Assembly: GCA_030272585.1 (NCBI GenBank)
Contig: BSYQ01000005.1
Span: 3,875,501-3,939,500 of the forward strand
Direction: 5' to 3'
DNA: 64,000 nt
Source: Bryopsis sp. KO-2023
Taxonomy: Eukaryota > Chlorophyta > Ulvophyceae > Bryopsidales > Bryopsidaceae
The notes beneath the pieces are model-generated. The model did not search any database, was not told where the DNA came from, and saw only the letters and a program-made list of their open reading frames with translations. Each line of letters begins with the position of its first letter. Position 1 is the first letter of the stretch. Of the stretch, positions 9,205 to 18,380 are shown piece after piece. The position numbers and the translations under genes are program-made.

Positions 9205-10707
9205 ATGGCAAAAGCGCTAAAAGATGTGGTGAGGAAACACCCGGAGGTATTCGGCCCGATCATACCTCCGAAGCAAACGAAAATGGAGGAAATGGCTGTA
9301 TCGATGGAGGAGTGCGGCTATAGGAGAGAGCCGCCGAAATCGAACGTCCCTCAAAGGAGTATCCAAGACCAGAGATTGTCCGAAGAACAAGTGAAGGAGT
9401 GGCTAAAGGAACAAGTGGAGCTCGGGTTCATAGAACCGTTACAACGGAAGGACTACCCTCGCGGCGTATACTGGAATCCATCCCAGATAAGCTACTGCGA
9501 AAGGAGAAAAGGACCGAGGCCGATCATAGACTTCAGGAAGCTCAATACCTACGGCAGTGATGAGCACCAACCGGGCATTCAAGACGCAAGAAGACTCGTG
9601 CGATCCGTTCCGAGCAAGTGGAAGTACTTCATTGTCGTAGACATAGCCAAGGCATACAATAAAGTGCCGATAAAAAAGGAGGTCAAAGCGCTAACGGCGT
9701 TTAAAGTAGGAAGCAAGGAGTTCGTCAACAGTACCATTCCCCACGGTACTTCGTGGTCCGTTCGAGTATTCAACGACAAGATGTGCCGCGTCTTTGAAGG
9801 TTTGGAGGAGTTCCGCCGCTACATGGATGATCTGCTCATTGGCGGCGCTACTGTGGAGGAGTGCTTCCAGAACTTCGAAAAGATCGTTTCTCGTTGCAAG
9901 GAATACGGACTTCAGATCAACCAAAGGAAAATCGTCAGCGGGACTGAGGTGAAGTTTCTCGGGTTCCACATTCAACAAGGAAAGTTCCATCCGGATATAC
10001 CTTGGGAAAAAGTGAATGAAACTATTGCTAAACTGGTTGGAACGGCGGAACTGAGGGAGATTCAGCAGCTCCGCGGTTTGCTGAACGCTTTCAAGAACTC
10101 GACTCTGGAGTGGGACATGCAACATTTGCTATCCAAGATGGAAGCCAATCAAGTACCGCCACAGGAGGTAAAGGCGGAACTACAAAGTAAGGTATCACAA
10201 TGGCTGAGTCGTTGCTATTGCCGCGCATTTTCTGCCGGCGATACTCAGCGGAAGTTGTTTGTTGATTGGGCTTCTATTGATACATCAGAGTATTTTGGAT
10301 ACATTTTGACAGATGGTTCGGGAAGGATTTTATACCTCGGACACGGAAAAATAGGTGGACAACATTCAAGTTTTTTGGGGGAAGTGTTGGCAGCTATGAG
10401 CGCCATTAAGGAAATACCCACAGATTTGTGGAGAGGAACTGCCGTTCAAATTTTTTCCGATAATTGGGCGGCAGTGAAAAGTTTATGGGCTCACCTCACC
10501 CAAGAGGGGAAAGAGGCAGCACCGATTAAAGATTTGAGAACTTTGAGAGCAGTAACGGGAATCAAAGAAATTTTGCAGTTCAGCGGTTGTTCGAGTATCT
10601 CCGTACAACACATAGATGGGAAAGCCAATTTTGTGGCTGATCATTTGAGTAGATGGTATGAAATTCGGAGTACATCACAGTGGAAACGAAGTGGGTTACA
10701 GCTGTAA
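9205..10707 (+). CDS. Reverse transcriptase-RNase H of E
   Basis: First ATG is 9205 (500 residues); in a frameshift model it would begin near 9140. RT motifs: GPRPIIDFRKLN, catalytic Asp in FIVVDIAKAY, the loop IPHGTSW where Ty3 elements have PFGLSNAP, then the active site YMDDLL and FLGFHI. RNase H has the four acidic positions: LFVDWAS, GEVLAA, FSDNWAAV and ANFVADHLSRW. RT diverges strongly from A, B and D. No integrase, chromodomain or recombinase follows; the TAA stop lies in the LTR terminus TGTAACC. The intact frame with essential residues suggests recent activity, with integration supplied in trans (inference). Confidence 0.88.
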   Translation: MAKALKDVVRKHPEVFGPIIPPKQTKMEEMAVSMEECGYRREPPKSNVPQRSIQDQRLSEEQVKEWLKEQVELGFIEPLQRKDYPRGVYWNPSQISYCERRKGPRPIIDFRKLNTYGSDEHQPGIQDARRLVRSVPSKWKYFIVVDIAKAYNKVPIKKEVKALTAFKVGSKEFVNSTIPHGTSWSVRVFNDKMCRVFEGLEEFRRYMDDLLIGGATVEECFQNFEKIVSRCKEYGLQINQRKIVSGTEVKFLGFHIQQGKFHPDIPWEKVNETIAKLVGTAELREIQQLRGLLNAFKNSTLEWDMQHLLSKMEANQVPPQEVKAELQSKVSQWLSRCYCRAFSAGDTQRKLFVDWASIDTSEYFGYILTDGSGRILYLGHGKIGGQHSSFLGEVLAAMSAIKEIPTDLWRGTAVQIFSDNWAAVKSLWAHLTQEGKEAAPIKDLRTLRAVTGIKEILQFSGCSSISVQHIDGKANFVADHLSRWYEIRSTSQWKRSGLQL

Positions 10708-10709
10708 CC
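10694..10709 (+). promoter_or_regulatory. Palindrome at internal/3' LTR junction of E
   Basis: GGTTACAGCTGTAACC: the right half is the LTR start. The left half GGTTACA equals the seven bases that end the element at 11171-11177. Confidence 0.75.
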
Positions 10710-11177
10710 ACCAACCACGTCGCCTTAACATATTAGGTCACCTCCACAGAAGGAGTGCTGCCACAGAAGTGGGACTGTGGCAGCAATGCAGTAATGATTG
10801 TGGTAGAGGAGCAGTCCAGCCACAGCACGGGTTTTTATAACGATTTGTCAAGGTTTCTAAGGGCAGTTGGGGTGTAGTTAGACCGTCCATTTGTTAGGTT
10901 CAATAAAGGGTTAGTAAGGGTTATTATAGGCCAAAGAGGTAGCTAGGTTGTAGCTGAAGTCCATTGGGGCTGAAGCTACAGTTTTTGTATTTATAAAGCA
11001 CCTCCGAACACATTCGATGTAAGACTCTTTTTTGCTTGAGTTTTTGTCTCCTCCTTTCCGACCTTTGTACACTACCACGTTCAACTACGAGCCCTTAGGC
11101 TCTTTTCCGTTCTCCCCACGATCAGTCCCTCCGCAGGGGTGACCTAATAGGGAGAGACGACGCTATTTGTGGTTACA
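10703..11177 (+). repeat. 3' LTR of E (468 bp plus 7 terminal bases)
   Basis: Starts TGTAACC at the pol stop; TATAAA lies near 10992. The part shared with the 5' LTR ends ATTTGT at 11170. GGTTACA (11171-11177) is extra and is not present after the 5' LTR. Confidence 0.88.
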
Positions 11178-11299
11178 GACAAGGAAGAAAACGTGCAAGT
11201 GTGATAAACAAGTTATTAGCGGCTATGGAAGGATTCTCTAGAGGACGTCAAGCGGATTGTTCCAACGTGCATGATACCCCGGGGGTATCGCTCAGTAGG
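11178..11299 (+). other. 122-bp island between E and C
   Basis: Not part of any element recognised here. One frame is open through all 122 bp (rich in Arg, Ala and Ser), so it may be a scrap of coding DNA, either host or an older element. E ends at its left edge and C starts at its right edge. I recognise no domain. Confidence 0.4.
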
Positions 11300-11891
11300 T
11301 GTAACCCCAAACCACGTCGCCTCCACCGATTTCGTCACACTGGCCAGGGCCAGAGTGCTGTCGAGTAGAGGGGAGGTAGTTAGGGCAGTCTTACAAGGTT
11401 TGAGTGGGGTTTACAGTCACCCAGGGCAGTCCTGCCATAGCAGTCCCACCACAGCCTAGAGGTAGCAGTTCAGCTACAAGGTTGACTAGGTTGGACAGTC
11501 CTAGGGATTGGTACTGAGGGAGTGAGTGGACTTTGGGTGGTTAGAAAGATCAGTTAGGCTTGATGGGTTAGGTTGTCTTAATCAGTAGGTGGGATCCTAG
11601 GCGATCAATGGGACAAGGGTGAGTCAGGCTGCAGCCTATTTAAATGGCTGATCTTAGGGTATTGTACTTCTTGGTGTGGATCTTCTTGTGTTTTGTTCGA
11701 GTTTGGACCTTTGGACTGTTGTAAGAAAGCTTTTGAGAAGAGACCTGAGTGAAAAGTGCCTTGCAAGGCCGTGTGATCAAGTTAAAGAGGGGCTGTCCCC
11801 ACTTCTGCCGTTCCAGTTCTGCAAAAACGCCTCCACAACCGTTAAGTCCAGCTGCAGGGGTGACCCCAGCGGTCAAGGCGACGCAATTTGT
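11300..11891 (+). repeat. 5' LTR of C (592 bp)
   Basis: Starts TGTAACCCCAAACCACG and ends ATTTGT, related along its length to the 531-bp LTR of D. TATTTAAA lies near 11637. The U5 has GCAGGGGTGACCCC as in D. Confidence 0.9.
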
Positions 11892-11903
11892 TGGTTTCGG
11901 AGC
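11892..11903 (+). promoter_or_regulatory. Primer-binding site of C
   Basis: TGGTTTCGGAGC directly after ATTTGT. Confidence 0.75.
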
Positions 11904-13865
11904 CCAGGCGCGCACACTTTTTAGCTGTGCTGCAGCAGACGTGCACTACGGCTCTGGCAGTCGTTATAAGTGGGCAGTCTGGACGAGCAAGACCTGAGAG
12001 TGAGAAAAGAAGCGGAGTAAGCTCTTGCAAGAGTGAAGAGAAGGACCCACAGGGGTGGATACGTTTCAAAAGGGTACAAGGTCGAGCTTGGGTCGCTCAC
12101 AAGGGTGAAGAGAAGGCGAAAAAGCTTTGTGGGTTTCGGGATCTTGTGGGATCTTAACCTAAGGTTAGGTCAGAACTGCTGTTGGGTCGCTTTTGTCTTG
12201 TTTGGGCTGCAGCAAGGTCGAGAACAAATACAAGAAAGAGTGACGAACTGCATAAGGTGGAAAAAGAAGCAAGGGCAGTACTTATCCGAGGTTTGGAGGA
12301 GAACAGAGGGTAAAAGAGAAGGATCACGACCAGAAGGGAGACTTGCCACTCAGATCTGTGGCGGCGCTGAAGGAAAAAGAAGATCTTGACGGAAAAAGTG
12401 AACGAGGAAGAAGAACCAAACGAGGAAGAAGGCCTTGGCGGTGCAGAAGGAGTGAACGTTGAGGTTTCTGAGGCACAAGGAAGTGTTGGTGCTTTTTCTG
12501 AGGCTGGTCTTGTTGACGACGAAGGGGTGTTGAAGGAAGACTTTCTTGGCGGCTGGGACAACGAGGAAGTGAACGAGGTTGACGAGAAAGAGGTTGTGAT
12601 GGTCGAGAGTGTTCCTGAAGAACGTGAAGCAAGACAAGAAGACAGAGCTGCTGGAGACGAGGTTACGAGGGCAGAGGTAGACGACGAAGTGGTTGCTGTC
12701 GTTAAAGAAGAAGAAGAGCAAGCAAGTGTTGACCCCACTGGAAGGGAGGTACAAGAAGGAAACCTCGTTGGCGTTACTGACCAAGGAGAAGCCGAGGTTG
12801 TCCAAGAGGAGGAAGAAGTGCTTGCGGAAGAAGTAAAAGAAGAAGACGAAGCAAGACGAGTGACCAAAGAAGAGGAGGAAGCCTTTGTTGAGCCAGAAGT
12901 TGTGGTTAAGGAAGAAGTCAAACAAGAAGAGGAAGAAGAGAGCAGTGTTGCTGCAGGGAACGGAGGAAATGGAGGCGCTACCAACGAGCCCTCGAGTTCC
13001 AGTTCCGACGAAGACAAACCTGAAGGGGAAAGAGACAAGAGGGAGACATCCTCTAGTTTCGAGGAAGAGCCTGTGCCCCCAGTACATCCACCACTGAACC
13101 CATTTGCCTTTGCTGCCAGTCTCCCCCAGATTCCTCCAATTGTGCCACCTGGTCCAGTTGTTCCACCCGTTCCACCAAGACCTCCTGTTCCACCACCAGT
13201 TTGTCCACCGACTCCAGGCAGTGGCGGCGCCATGATACATCCAGCAGAAGGACTTCCTAATCGGTTGACTAACAGTCATTTACCTGCATTTACGGGTGCA
13301 GAGGCAGAAGATGTGGCCACCTGGTTACGTTCCTATGGGATCCTCGCTGAAGGCTCTGGCTGGAACGTACCCCCAGCAGTGCAGCCACACGAAGACGAGA
13401 GGATAGAGAGACTGGTCCGCTATACAACCAGGGAGGCTCGGTCATGGGTTGACAATTGGATATCCAGACATCCAGCCCTTGTGGAAGGAGTGCCAAACCC
13501 ATTGAGGACGTGGCAGAAGTTGCAAACGGACATGCTGGCCTGGTTTGGAGTTGCCCCAGCAACACCAGTAGCCCATACCTTGGAGCAAAGCCGGAAGGGT
13601 GATGAAACAGTGGACGAGTATACATCTGTGCCATCCCAAGGGCAACAGCAAGTGGAAGCGAACAGAGTACCAGGCAATCCAGCCGTGGCAGATGGGTCCT
13701 TACTTCGATCGAACAAGGATGGAGCTCAGGGGGAGTTGACACGTTGACACCCATACTTCATGCACCCACGGAGGATACTTTGGAAGGAGTCAGTGCCAGA
13801 GCCGGACAAGTTGATAAGAGACAAGTGGACCCCAGTTCCACCCAGAAGGAAGTGACGGTCCCAGC
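11904..13865 (+). pseudogene. gag of C, N-terminal extension and start of core, decayed
   Basis: The leader to about 12380 corresponds to the start of the D extension (it keeps GGCAGTCTGGACGA) but has stops in frame. From about 12386 an acidic Glu/Val-rich frame runs to 13747 with a single copy of the unit (LVGVTDQ...EAEVV) that is repeated 8 to 12 times in D and D2. A Pro-rich segment precedes the core ATG at 13232 (Met-Ile-His-Pro). The core has EDVATWLRSY and SWVDNWISRHP. A frameshift ends the frame at 13747; gag homology continues in another frame to 13865, where B1 is inserted. Only two ATGs occur between 11892 and 13000. Confidence 0.82.
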
Positions 13866-14451
13866 TGTAACCTTCATTTTGAGGGTCAAGAGCAGGCGAA
13901 GGGTCTTGTGGAAACAGCCCATGCCAGAAACAGCTCTAGGAAAAGGATAGAAAAGGCAGAACTGTAAGAGAAAGTGGGTAGGAAACACTGGGACAGTTTA
14001 GCCGAAACAGACGCTGGCAGGACTGCTGGTTTAGGAGAAACTGCCACTTGAGCAGTACTGCGGTAGTCAGTTATAACGGTTACGAAGGGGAATGGATTGA
14101 TCTAGTGACAAAGGGCTTAGTCAAGGTTCCAAAGGGATCAGAGAAGACTAGGGTAGTGTTGGAATAGGTTGATCCATAGGGGTTGAGGTGACTGATGCCT
14201 AGGAAGAACCTAGGATATAAAGGGCAGTGCTGTGGGTTAGGGTTAGGTTCCCATTCTGGTTAAGATTGTTCTTGCTGGAAGCACAGCCGATTGGCTTTGT
14301 AAAAGACTTCGTTTGGACGTGTTTTCCTTGTGTTTCGACTCCGTTTCCACCACTGCAACAGTTACAACAGCCACTACAGCCGCCAGACTGCAGACAGTCA
14401 CAGTGCTGTAGGACTGTGAGGGCCCATCGCCTGCGCGGCGCACCCATTTGT
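13866..14451 (+). repeat. 5' LTR of B1 (586 bp)
   Basis: Starts TGTAACCTTC and ends ATTTGT. TATAAA is at 14216-14221. It appears identical to the 3' LTR at 41871-42456, which implies recent insertion. No ATG occurs between the TATA box and the LTR end. Confidence 0.95.
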
Positions 14452-14452
14452 T

Positions 14453-14464
14453 TGGTTTCGGAGC
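14453..14464 (+). promoter_or_regulatory. Primer-binding site of B1
   Basis: TGGTTTCGGAGC, one base after ATTTGT. Confidence 0.75.
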
Positions 14465-15550
14465 TAGCACTGAGACTTCTACGTTCTCAGTTCCTGACCT
14501 GGTGGAGAAGGCAGTCTGGAGGGCTACACTGAAGACGAACAGTTCGCTGTAGTGCAAGAGTATTGGAGGACTTTGGCAGTGTGGCGTGAAACAGAGAGCA
14601 CAGGATACACTGTACCTCCAGAGAGAGTGGTAGAACGAACGTTTGTTGGACCTTTACCTGAAGTGCTAGACTCATCGTGGTTAGCTGTGTGGATACACCG
14701 CCAAAGAGGTCTTGCTTATTGGAACCAGTTCTGCGCCTTTGTCACTACTGGCGTGAGTGAAAGAGTACTTGCAGACGCCGCTGCAAAGACTTTCAGTGGC
14801 AGTTATTCTGAACTCTTTGCCAGCGCTCAAAGGTCAAGCCACGCTCGGGCATACACCAGACGGCAGCACGGCCAAGTTGCTTTCACTGAGGACGAGGTAG
14901 TTCAAAGAGATCAAGGGCAAGGGTCAGAACCTACAGCACAAGGGTCAGGAGTGCCGACTGACAGTGCTACAGAAGCGGAGTTACAAGCAGTGCAGCAGCC
15001 ACAAGAGTCAGAAGGAGGTGTATCAAGCACAACTGAAGGAGACAGTGTGCCAGACGAGGAGCCAAGGCCATATCCTGTACACTGGTTTGGAGGAAGACAA
15101 GTGAGCTTGCGAGAAACAGAGTCCGAGGAAGAACCGTTGTCCGAGGAAGCGAGATCCAAGGAAACGAACGGAGGCAGTACCGAAGAAACAGAGTCGGAGT
15201 TACCCTCGTCTGAATATCAGAGTGCCAGATCGGGAACTGGTGAGAGTGGCGGCGGAGGTTCATTATTTCTGGGAGTGACTGACGAAGAGAGAGAAGAAGT
15301 AAGAGACACATCTGAGCCTACAGAAGGAGGAGACAGAGAAGGCAGTGTTTCCATCCCCTCGGAACCAGAAGAACCTTTTGAAGAGAGAGATCAAGAAGAA
15401 GCTGGACCTTCGGGAAGAGACTTTACACCACCGCATCCAGACCCAGACGACGGAGGAGGAAGTAGTAGCAGCAGTGAAAAGTCTACTACATCGACCAGTT
15501 CGGACAGTACAGATCCAGGACCACCACCTCCACCACCACCACCGTGGAAT
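14465..15550 (+). promoter_or_regulatory. ATG-free leader / Met-free Gag extension of B1
   Basis: I read every base and found no ATG in any of the three sense frames between the primer-binding site and the ATG at 15551. One frame is open from just after a TGA near 14500. It holds a Trp-rich first domain, then acidic Ser/Glu-rich and poly-Pro stretches. Confidence 0.88.
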
Positions 15551-17809
15551 ATGGCTGTTCCTGGCGCAGCAGCAGCACCGCCAAATAGATTGGTGAATGT
15601 CCATTTCCCTACCTTTCACGGCAAGGAGAAGGAAGATGTTTCCACATGGATCAAGCAATACGAAGTACTGGCAATTGGAGCAGGTTGGCAAATGCCTAAT
15701 GATGTGCCGGCACACGAAGACCAGAGGATCGAGCGTTTAATCCTTTACACTGCTGACAAAGCTCGTTCATGGGTGGACAACTGGGAAACGAGTCATCCAC
15801 CAATACTGCCACCAGGAGTTGTTGGAGGAGGAAACCCAAATCCTGCGCGGACATGGCAGAACATGCGTGCAGCACTGTTGGCTCGATTTGGATCTGAACC
15901 CTCCACGTTGATGAAGAAGCTGGTGGAGCGCCGCCAAACAGCAAGCGAAACGGCCAATGAGTTTGCCCAGGATCTGGAAGCACTGCGGCAGCAGATGATG
16001 GTGATTGGAGGACCTGTGGTTGGAGACGATATGCTGCTCAGTATTTTCAAGCATGGTATCCGCGATGATTTGGCAATGGTGCTACTTTCACACACAGGGG
16101 ATACGTTTGAACAAGCAGTTGAACGAGCAAGAGTGGTGGAGAGACAGATGCAGAGACCCAAGAAGAAGGCCGGAGCTGTGAATGTGTTTGACGAAAGCGA
16201 AGGGGGGAAGGAGTCGGCAGAACTACCTCCTTTGGAAGAAGTGACAGTGATGGACCAAAGAGTGAATGAGCAGATCGACAACCTTCGCCGGGAAGTACGA
16301 GACCATCAGAAGGTCAATGACAATCGCTTACGAGCCTTGGAGAAAAACTCACGAGAGTATGCCACTACTTCCAACGAGATCAAGAATATGGTGTCCACCT
16401 TATCCAGTTTGGTAGCCGATATTGCCCAGCCGGCAGATACGCAGCAGTACCAAGGCAAGATGCACAGAAATGGGACTGGAAGTAATCAAGTGCCTTTGGG
16501 AAACGGAGGTCATCAAGGAAGAGGAGGAGGTCGAGGCTATGGTGGAAGAGGATATGGAGGCAATCGAGGCAATGGACGAGCAAACGGGCCGATGAGAGGT
16601 GGAGCTGGGGCTCAGCAGGGAAGAAATGGTTGGAAAGGACATAATACAGCGCCGAGTGGGATTCAGTGCTGGAACTGCCACAGATATGGTCACTACGCTG
16701 CCCATTGTCCCGACAACATCACCTATTTCGAAGACTACGATACCACCTATGTCATGGACTTCAACTATCTCGAGACGGACGAACTTTCCCCTGAGCAGAT
16801 ACACTACTCAGCGATGGAAGTAGATGAGAGTGTTGGGGCGAATGAAGAAGCAGAAGAAGTCGAGATGGGGGAACCAAGTGCCCCGGGAACCTCAGCTGGA
16901 GGAAGTCCAATGGATACTGAACCTGTTCTTACGGAACCAGTCGTGGAAGAGCCAGGAGAAGATGTGCCAGAGCCAGGGAAAGAAGAGGAAGTGCCTGAAG
17001 TGAAGGAACCAGAGAAGGAACCAGAAACAGTGCCAGAACCAGTTCCGCGATTTCAAGCCACGTTACCTATGCCGACATTTCCACGTGCCAGAGCTATGCC
17101 AGATCCAGTGCCACCAAAGAAGAAGAGAGCGAAGACTACTCGGAAAAAGACAAAAGAACTTCCACCTGGAGTTATGTTCTCAGCGGCTGAGGCCAAAGCT
17201 TTTCTGGAGAAACAGTTGGTGGAAGTACCCTTGGCGAAGCTGTGCAAGTGTCACCCGGAGATTGTGGAAGCTTGGTTGAACTCTCTCCAGAAACCGAAGG
17301 GAGTGAATGCAATGGAGGAAGCTGGAGGAAATGCTCCTAAGTTTGCCGTTACGACCGTTACTGCGAAGATTCTCGAGCACAAAGTCCCCAAGGCGATACT
17401 GGACTCCGGCGCCAGTGCTTGTGTTATCTCGGAAGAACTACTACGAAAGGTGGATTTGGTTCATCTGATGGAAGCGCCGAAAGGAAGATATCGAGACTGC
17501 AATGGAGGAATCCGCACTGCTGTGGGATATGTGCCAGGACTGCCGCTGTCTGTGGGTCGCTGTCGGCTAGTCGTTCCATGTCACGTCGTTTCGACCGGTC
17601 ACTATCCATTGATCATTGGGACCCCTTGGATGAGTGCTGCTCAAGCTGAGATACACTATGGCACAAGCCGCCTCGTTACCACCATAAGCGGACAAAAGCT
17701 AGGGTCAGTGCCGATCGAGTTCTCCTATCGCGCAGTGCAGCCAGCCAACGTTTCTGACGACGCCATGGACCCCAAGAATACTTCCACCCCTTCGATTGGC
17801 AGGGATGAG
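14516..17809 (+). CDS. Gag-protease polyprotein of B1, first part (cut by A1)
   Basis: The candidate non-AUG start is CTG 14516 in AGTCTGG; the first ATG in any frame is 15551 (AATATGG, Met-Ala-Val-Pro), residue ~346 of the extended form. The extension starts with a Trp-rich domain (FVGPLPEV, SWLAVWIHRQRG) related to that of D. The Gag core follows (NRLVNVHFPTFHG, EDVSTWIKQYE, SWVDNWE), then a coiled-coil-like stretch, a Gly/Arg-rich run and a CCHC knuckle (CWNCHRYGHYAAHCP, ~residue 718). An aspartic protease lies at ~residue 960 (AILDSGASACVIS) with IIGTPWM. A1 inserted at 17809; the frame resumes at 27906 after the ATGAG duplication and has no other break. Confidence 0.88.
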
Positions 17810-18235
17810 TGTTAGTCTTTTAGCGCTATACGAGGTAGTTTGGGATAGAGCCGAGGGTGGCTGACGCATGTGGGTTCGCGAGTAAGACAGATTAGACCCA
17901 GAGTTTGGGGCATGCGTCAGCGTACTACACTTAGGGGTACTTAAGAGGCCCACTCGTTGTTTTGACATTCTTATTCACTTTATTTTGTAAGAACTCGGGA
18001 TTCGTGGGATTGGTGTGTTCCCGCTTGTGTGTGTGTTTGTGTGTGTGTGTGTTAAGTGTTTGCCTGACGCAATCACTTCCCAACCCAAGTGCTCTAGTAG
18101 CGTTCACAACCGCGCTAGCTAGAGAGTTGTCTAAATCAACAAACCCCACAAGTATACTTGCGTTAGCCAGCAAGTTATCACGAATCCAATCAACACAGCC
18201 GACCACTATTGCGTCACCCACAAGCTTCACTATCA
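17810..18235 (+). repeat. 5' LTR of A1 (426 bp)
   Basis: TGTTAGTC...CACTATCA, with a GT-rich microsatellite near 18027-18052. Matches 27475-27900 by eye. Confidence 0.95.
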
Positions 18236-18237
18236 AT

Positions 18238-18249
18238 TGGTTTCGGAGC
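18238..18249 (+). promoter_or_regulatory. Primer-binding site of A1
   Basis: TGGTTTCGGAGC, two bases after the LTR. Confidence 0.75.
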
Positions 18250-18254
18250 AAGGC

Positions 18255-18271
18255 AAGAACTTTAAGTTCTT
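18255..18271 (+). other. Short perfect hairpin downstream of the PBS in A1
   Basis: AAGAACTT-T-AAGTTCTT, an 8-bp inverted repeat six bases after the PBS. It also occurs in A0 and A2. A role in RNA dimerisation or packaging is a guess from position. Confidence 0.5.
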
Positions 18272-18380
18272 GAGATCGAAACTTGTGAACGTGGCGCAAC
18301 AAACGTTTTTGTTTGTTTGTTTGGTAGAGAGAAACTCCAACCGTGGTTGTTGAGTACTCCCAAATAGTGGCTGAGAGACC

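Larger units (their letters stand above)
6635..11177 (+). mobile_element. Element E: compact LTR element with protease-RT-RNase H, no integrase
   Basis: Two direct repeats (6635-6939 and 10703-11170) bracket two long intact frames. A primer-binding site follows the left repeat. The left LTR lacks its first ~163 bp because B2 inserted into it. There is no integrase or tyrosine recombinase between RNase H and the 3' LTR: the pol stop codon is formed by the first bases of the LTR. The LTR start (TGTAACCACCAACCACGTCGCC-like) and the U5 block GCAGGGGTGACC resemble C and D, which suggests a relative or parasite of that lineage. The right target duplication should be GACAAG (11178-11183); its partner is off-window. 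Confidence 0.85.

Noticed and set aside
9205..10707. E as a DIRS-type element
   Set aside because: It has direct LTRs and a PBS and shows no tyrosine recombinase; an integrase-less LTR element explains it better.
14233..14250. Telomere-like TTAGGG repeats in the B LTR (also 42238 and 6251)
   Set aside because: Only about two units, present in every B LTR just after the TATA box, so it is LTR sequence and not a telomere relic.
18025..18055. GT/CA microsatellite
   Set aside because: Constant part of every family A LTR; not an independent locus.
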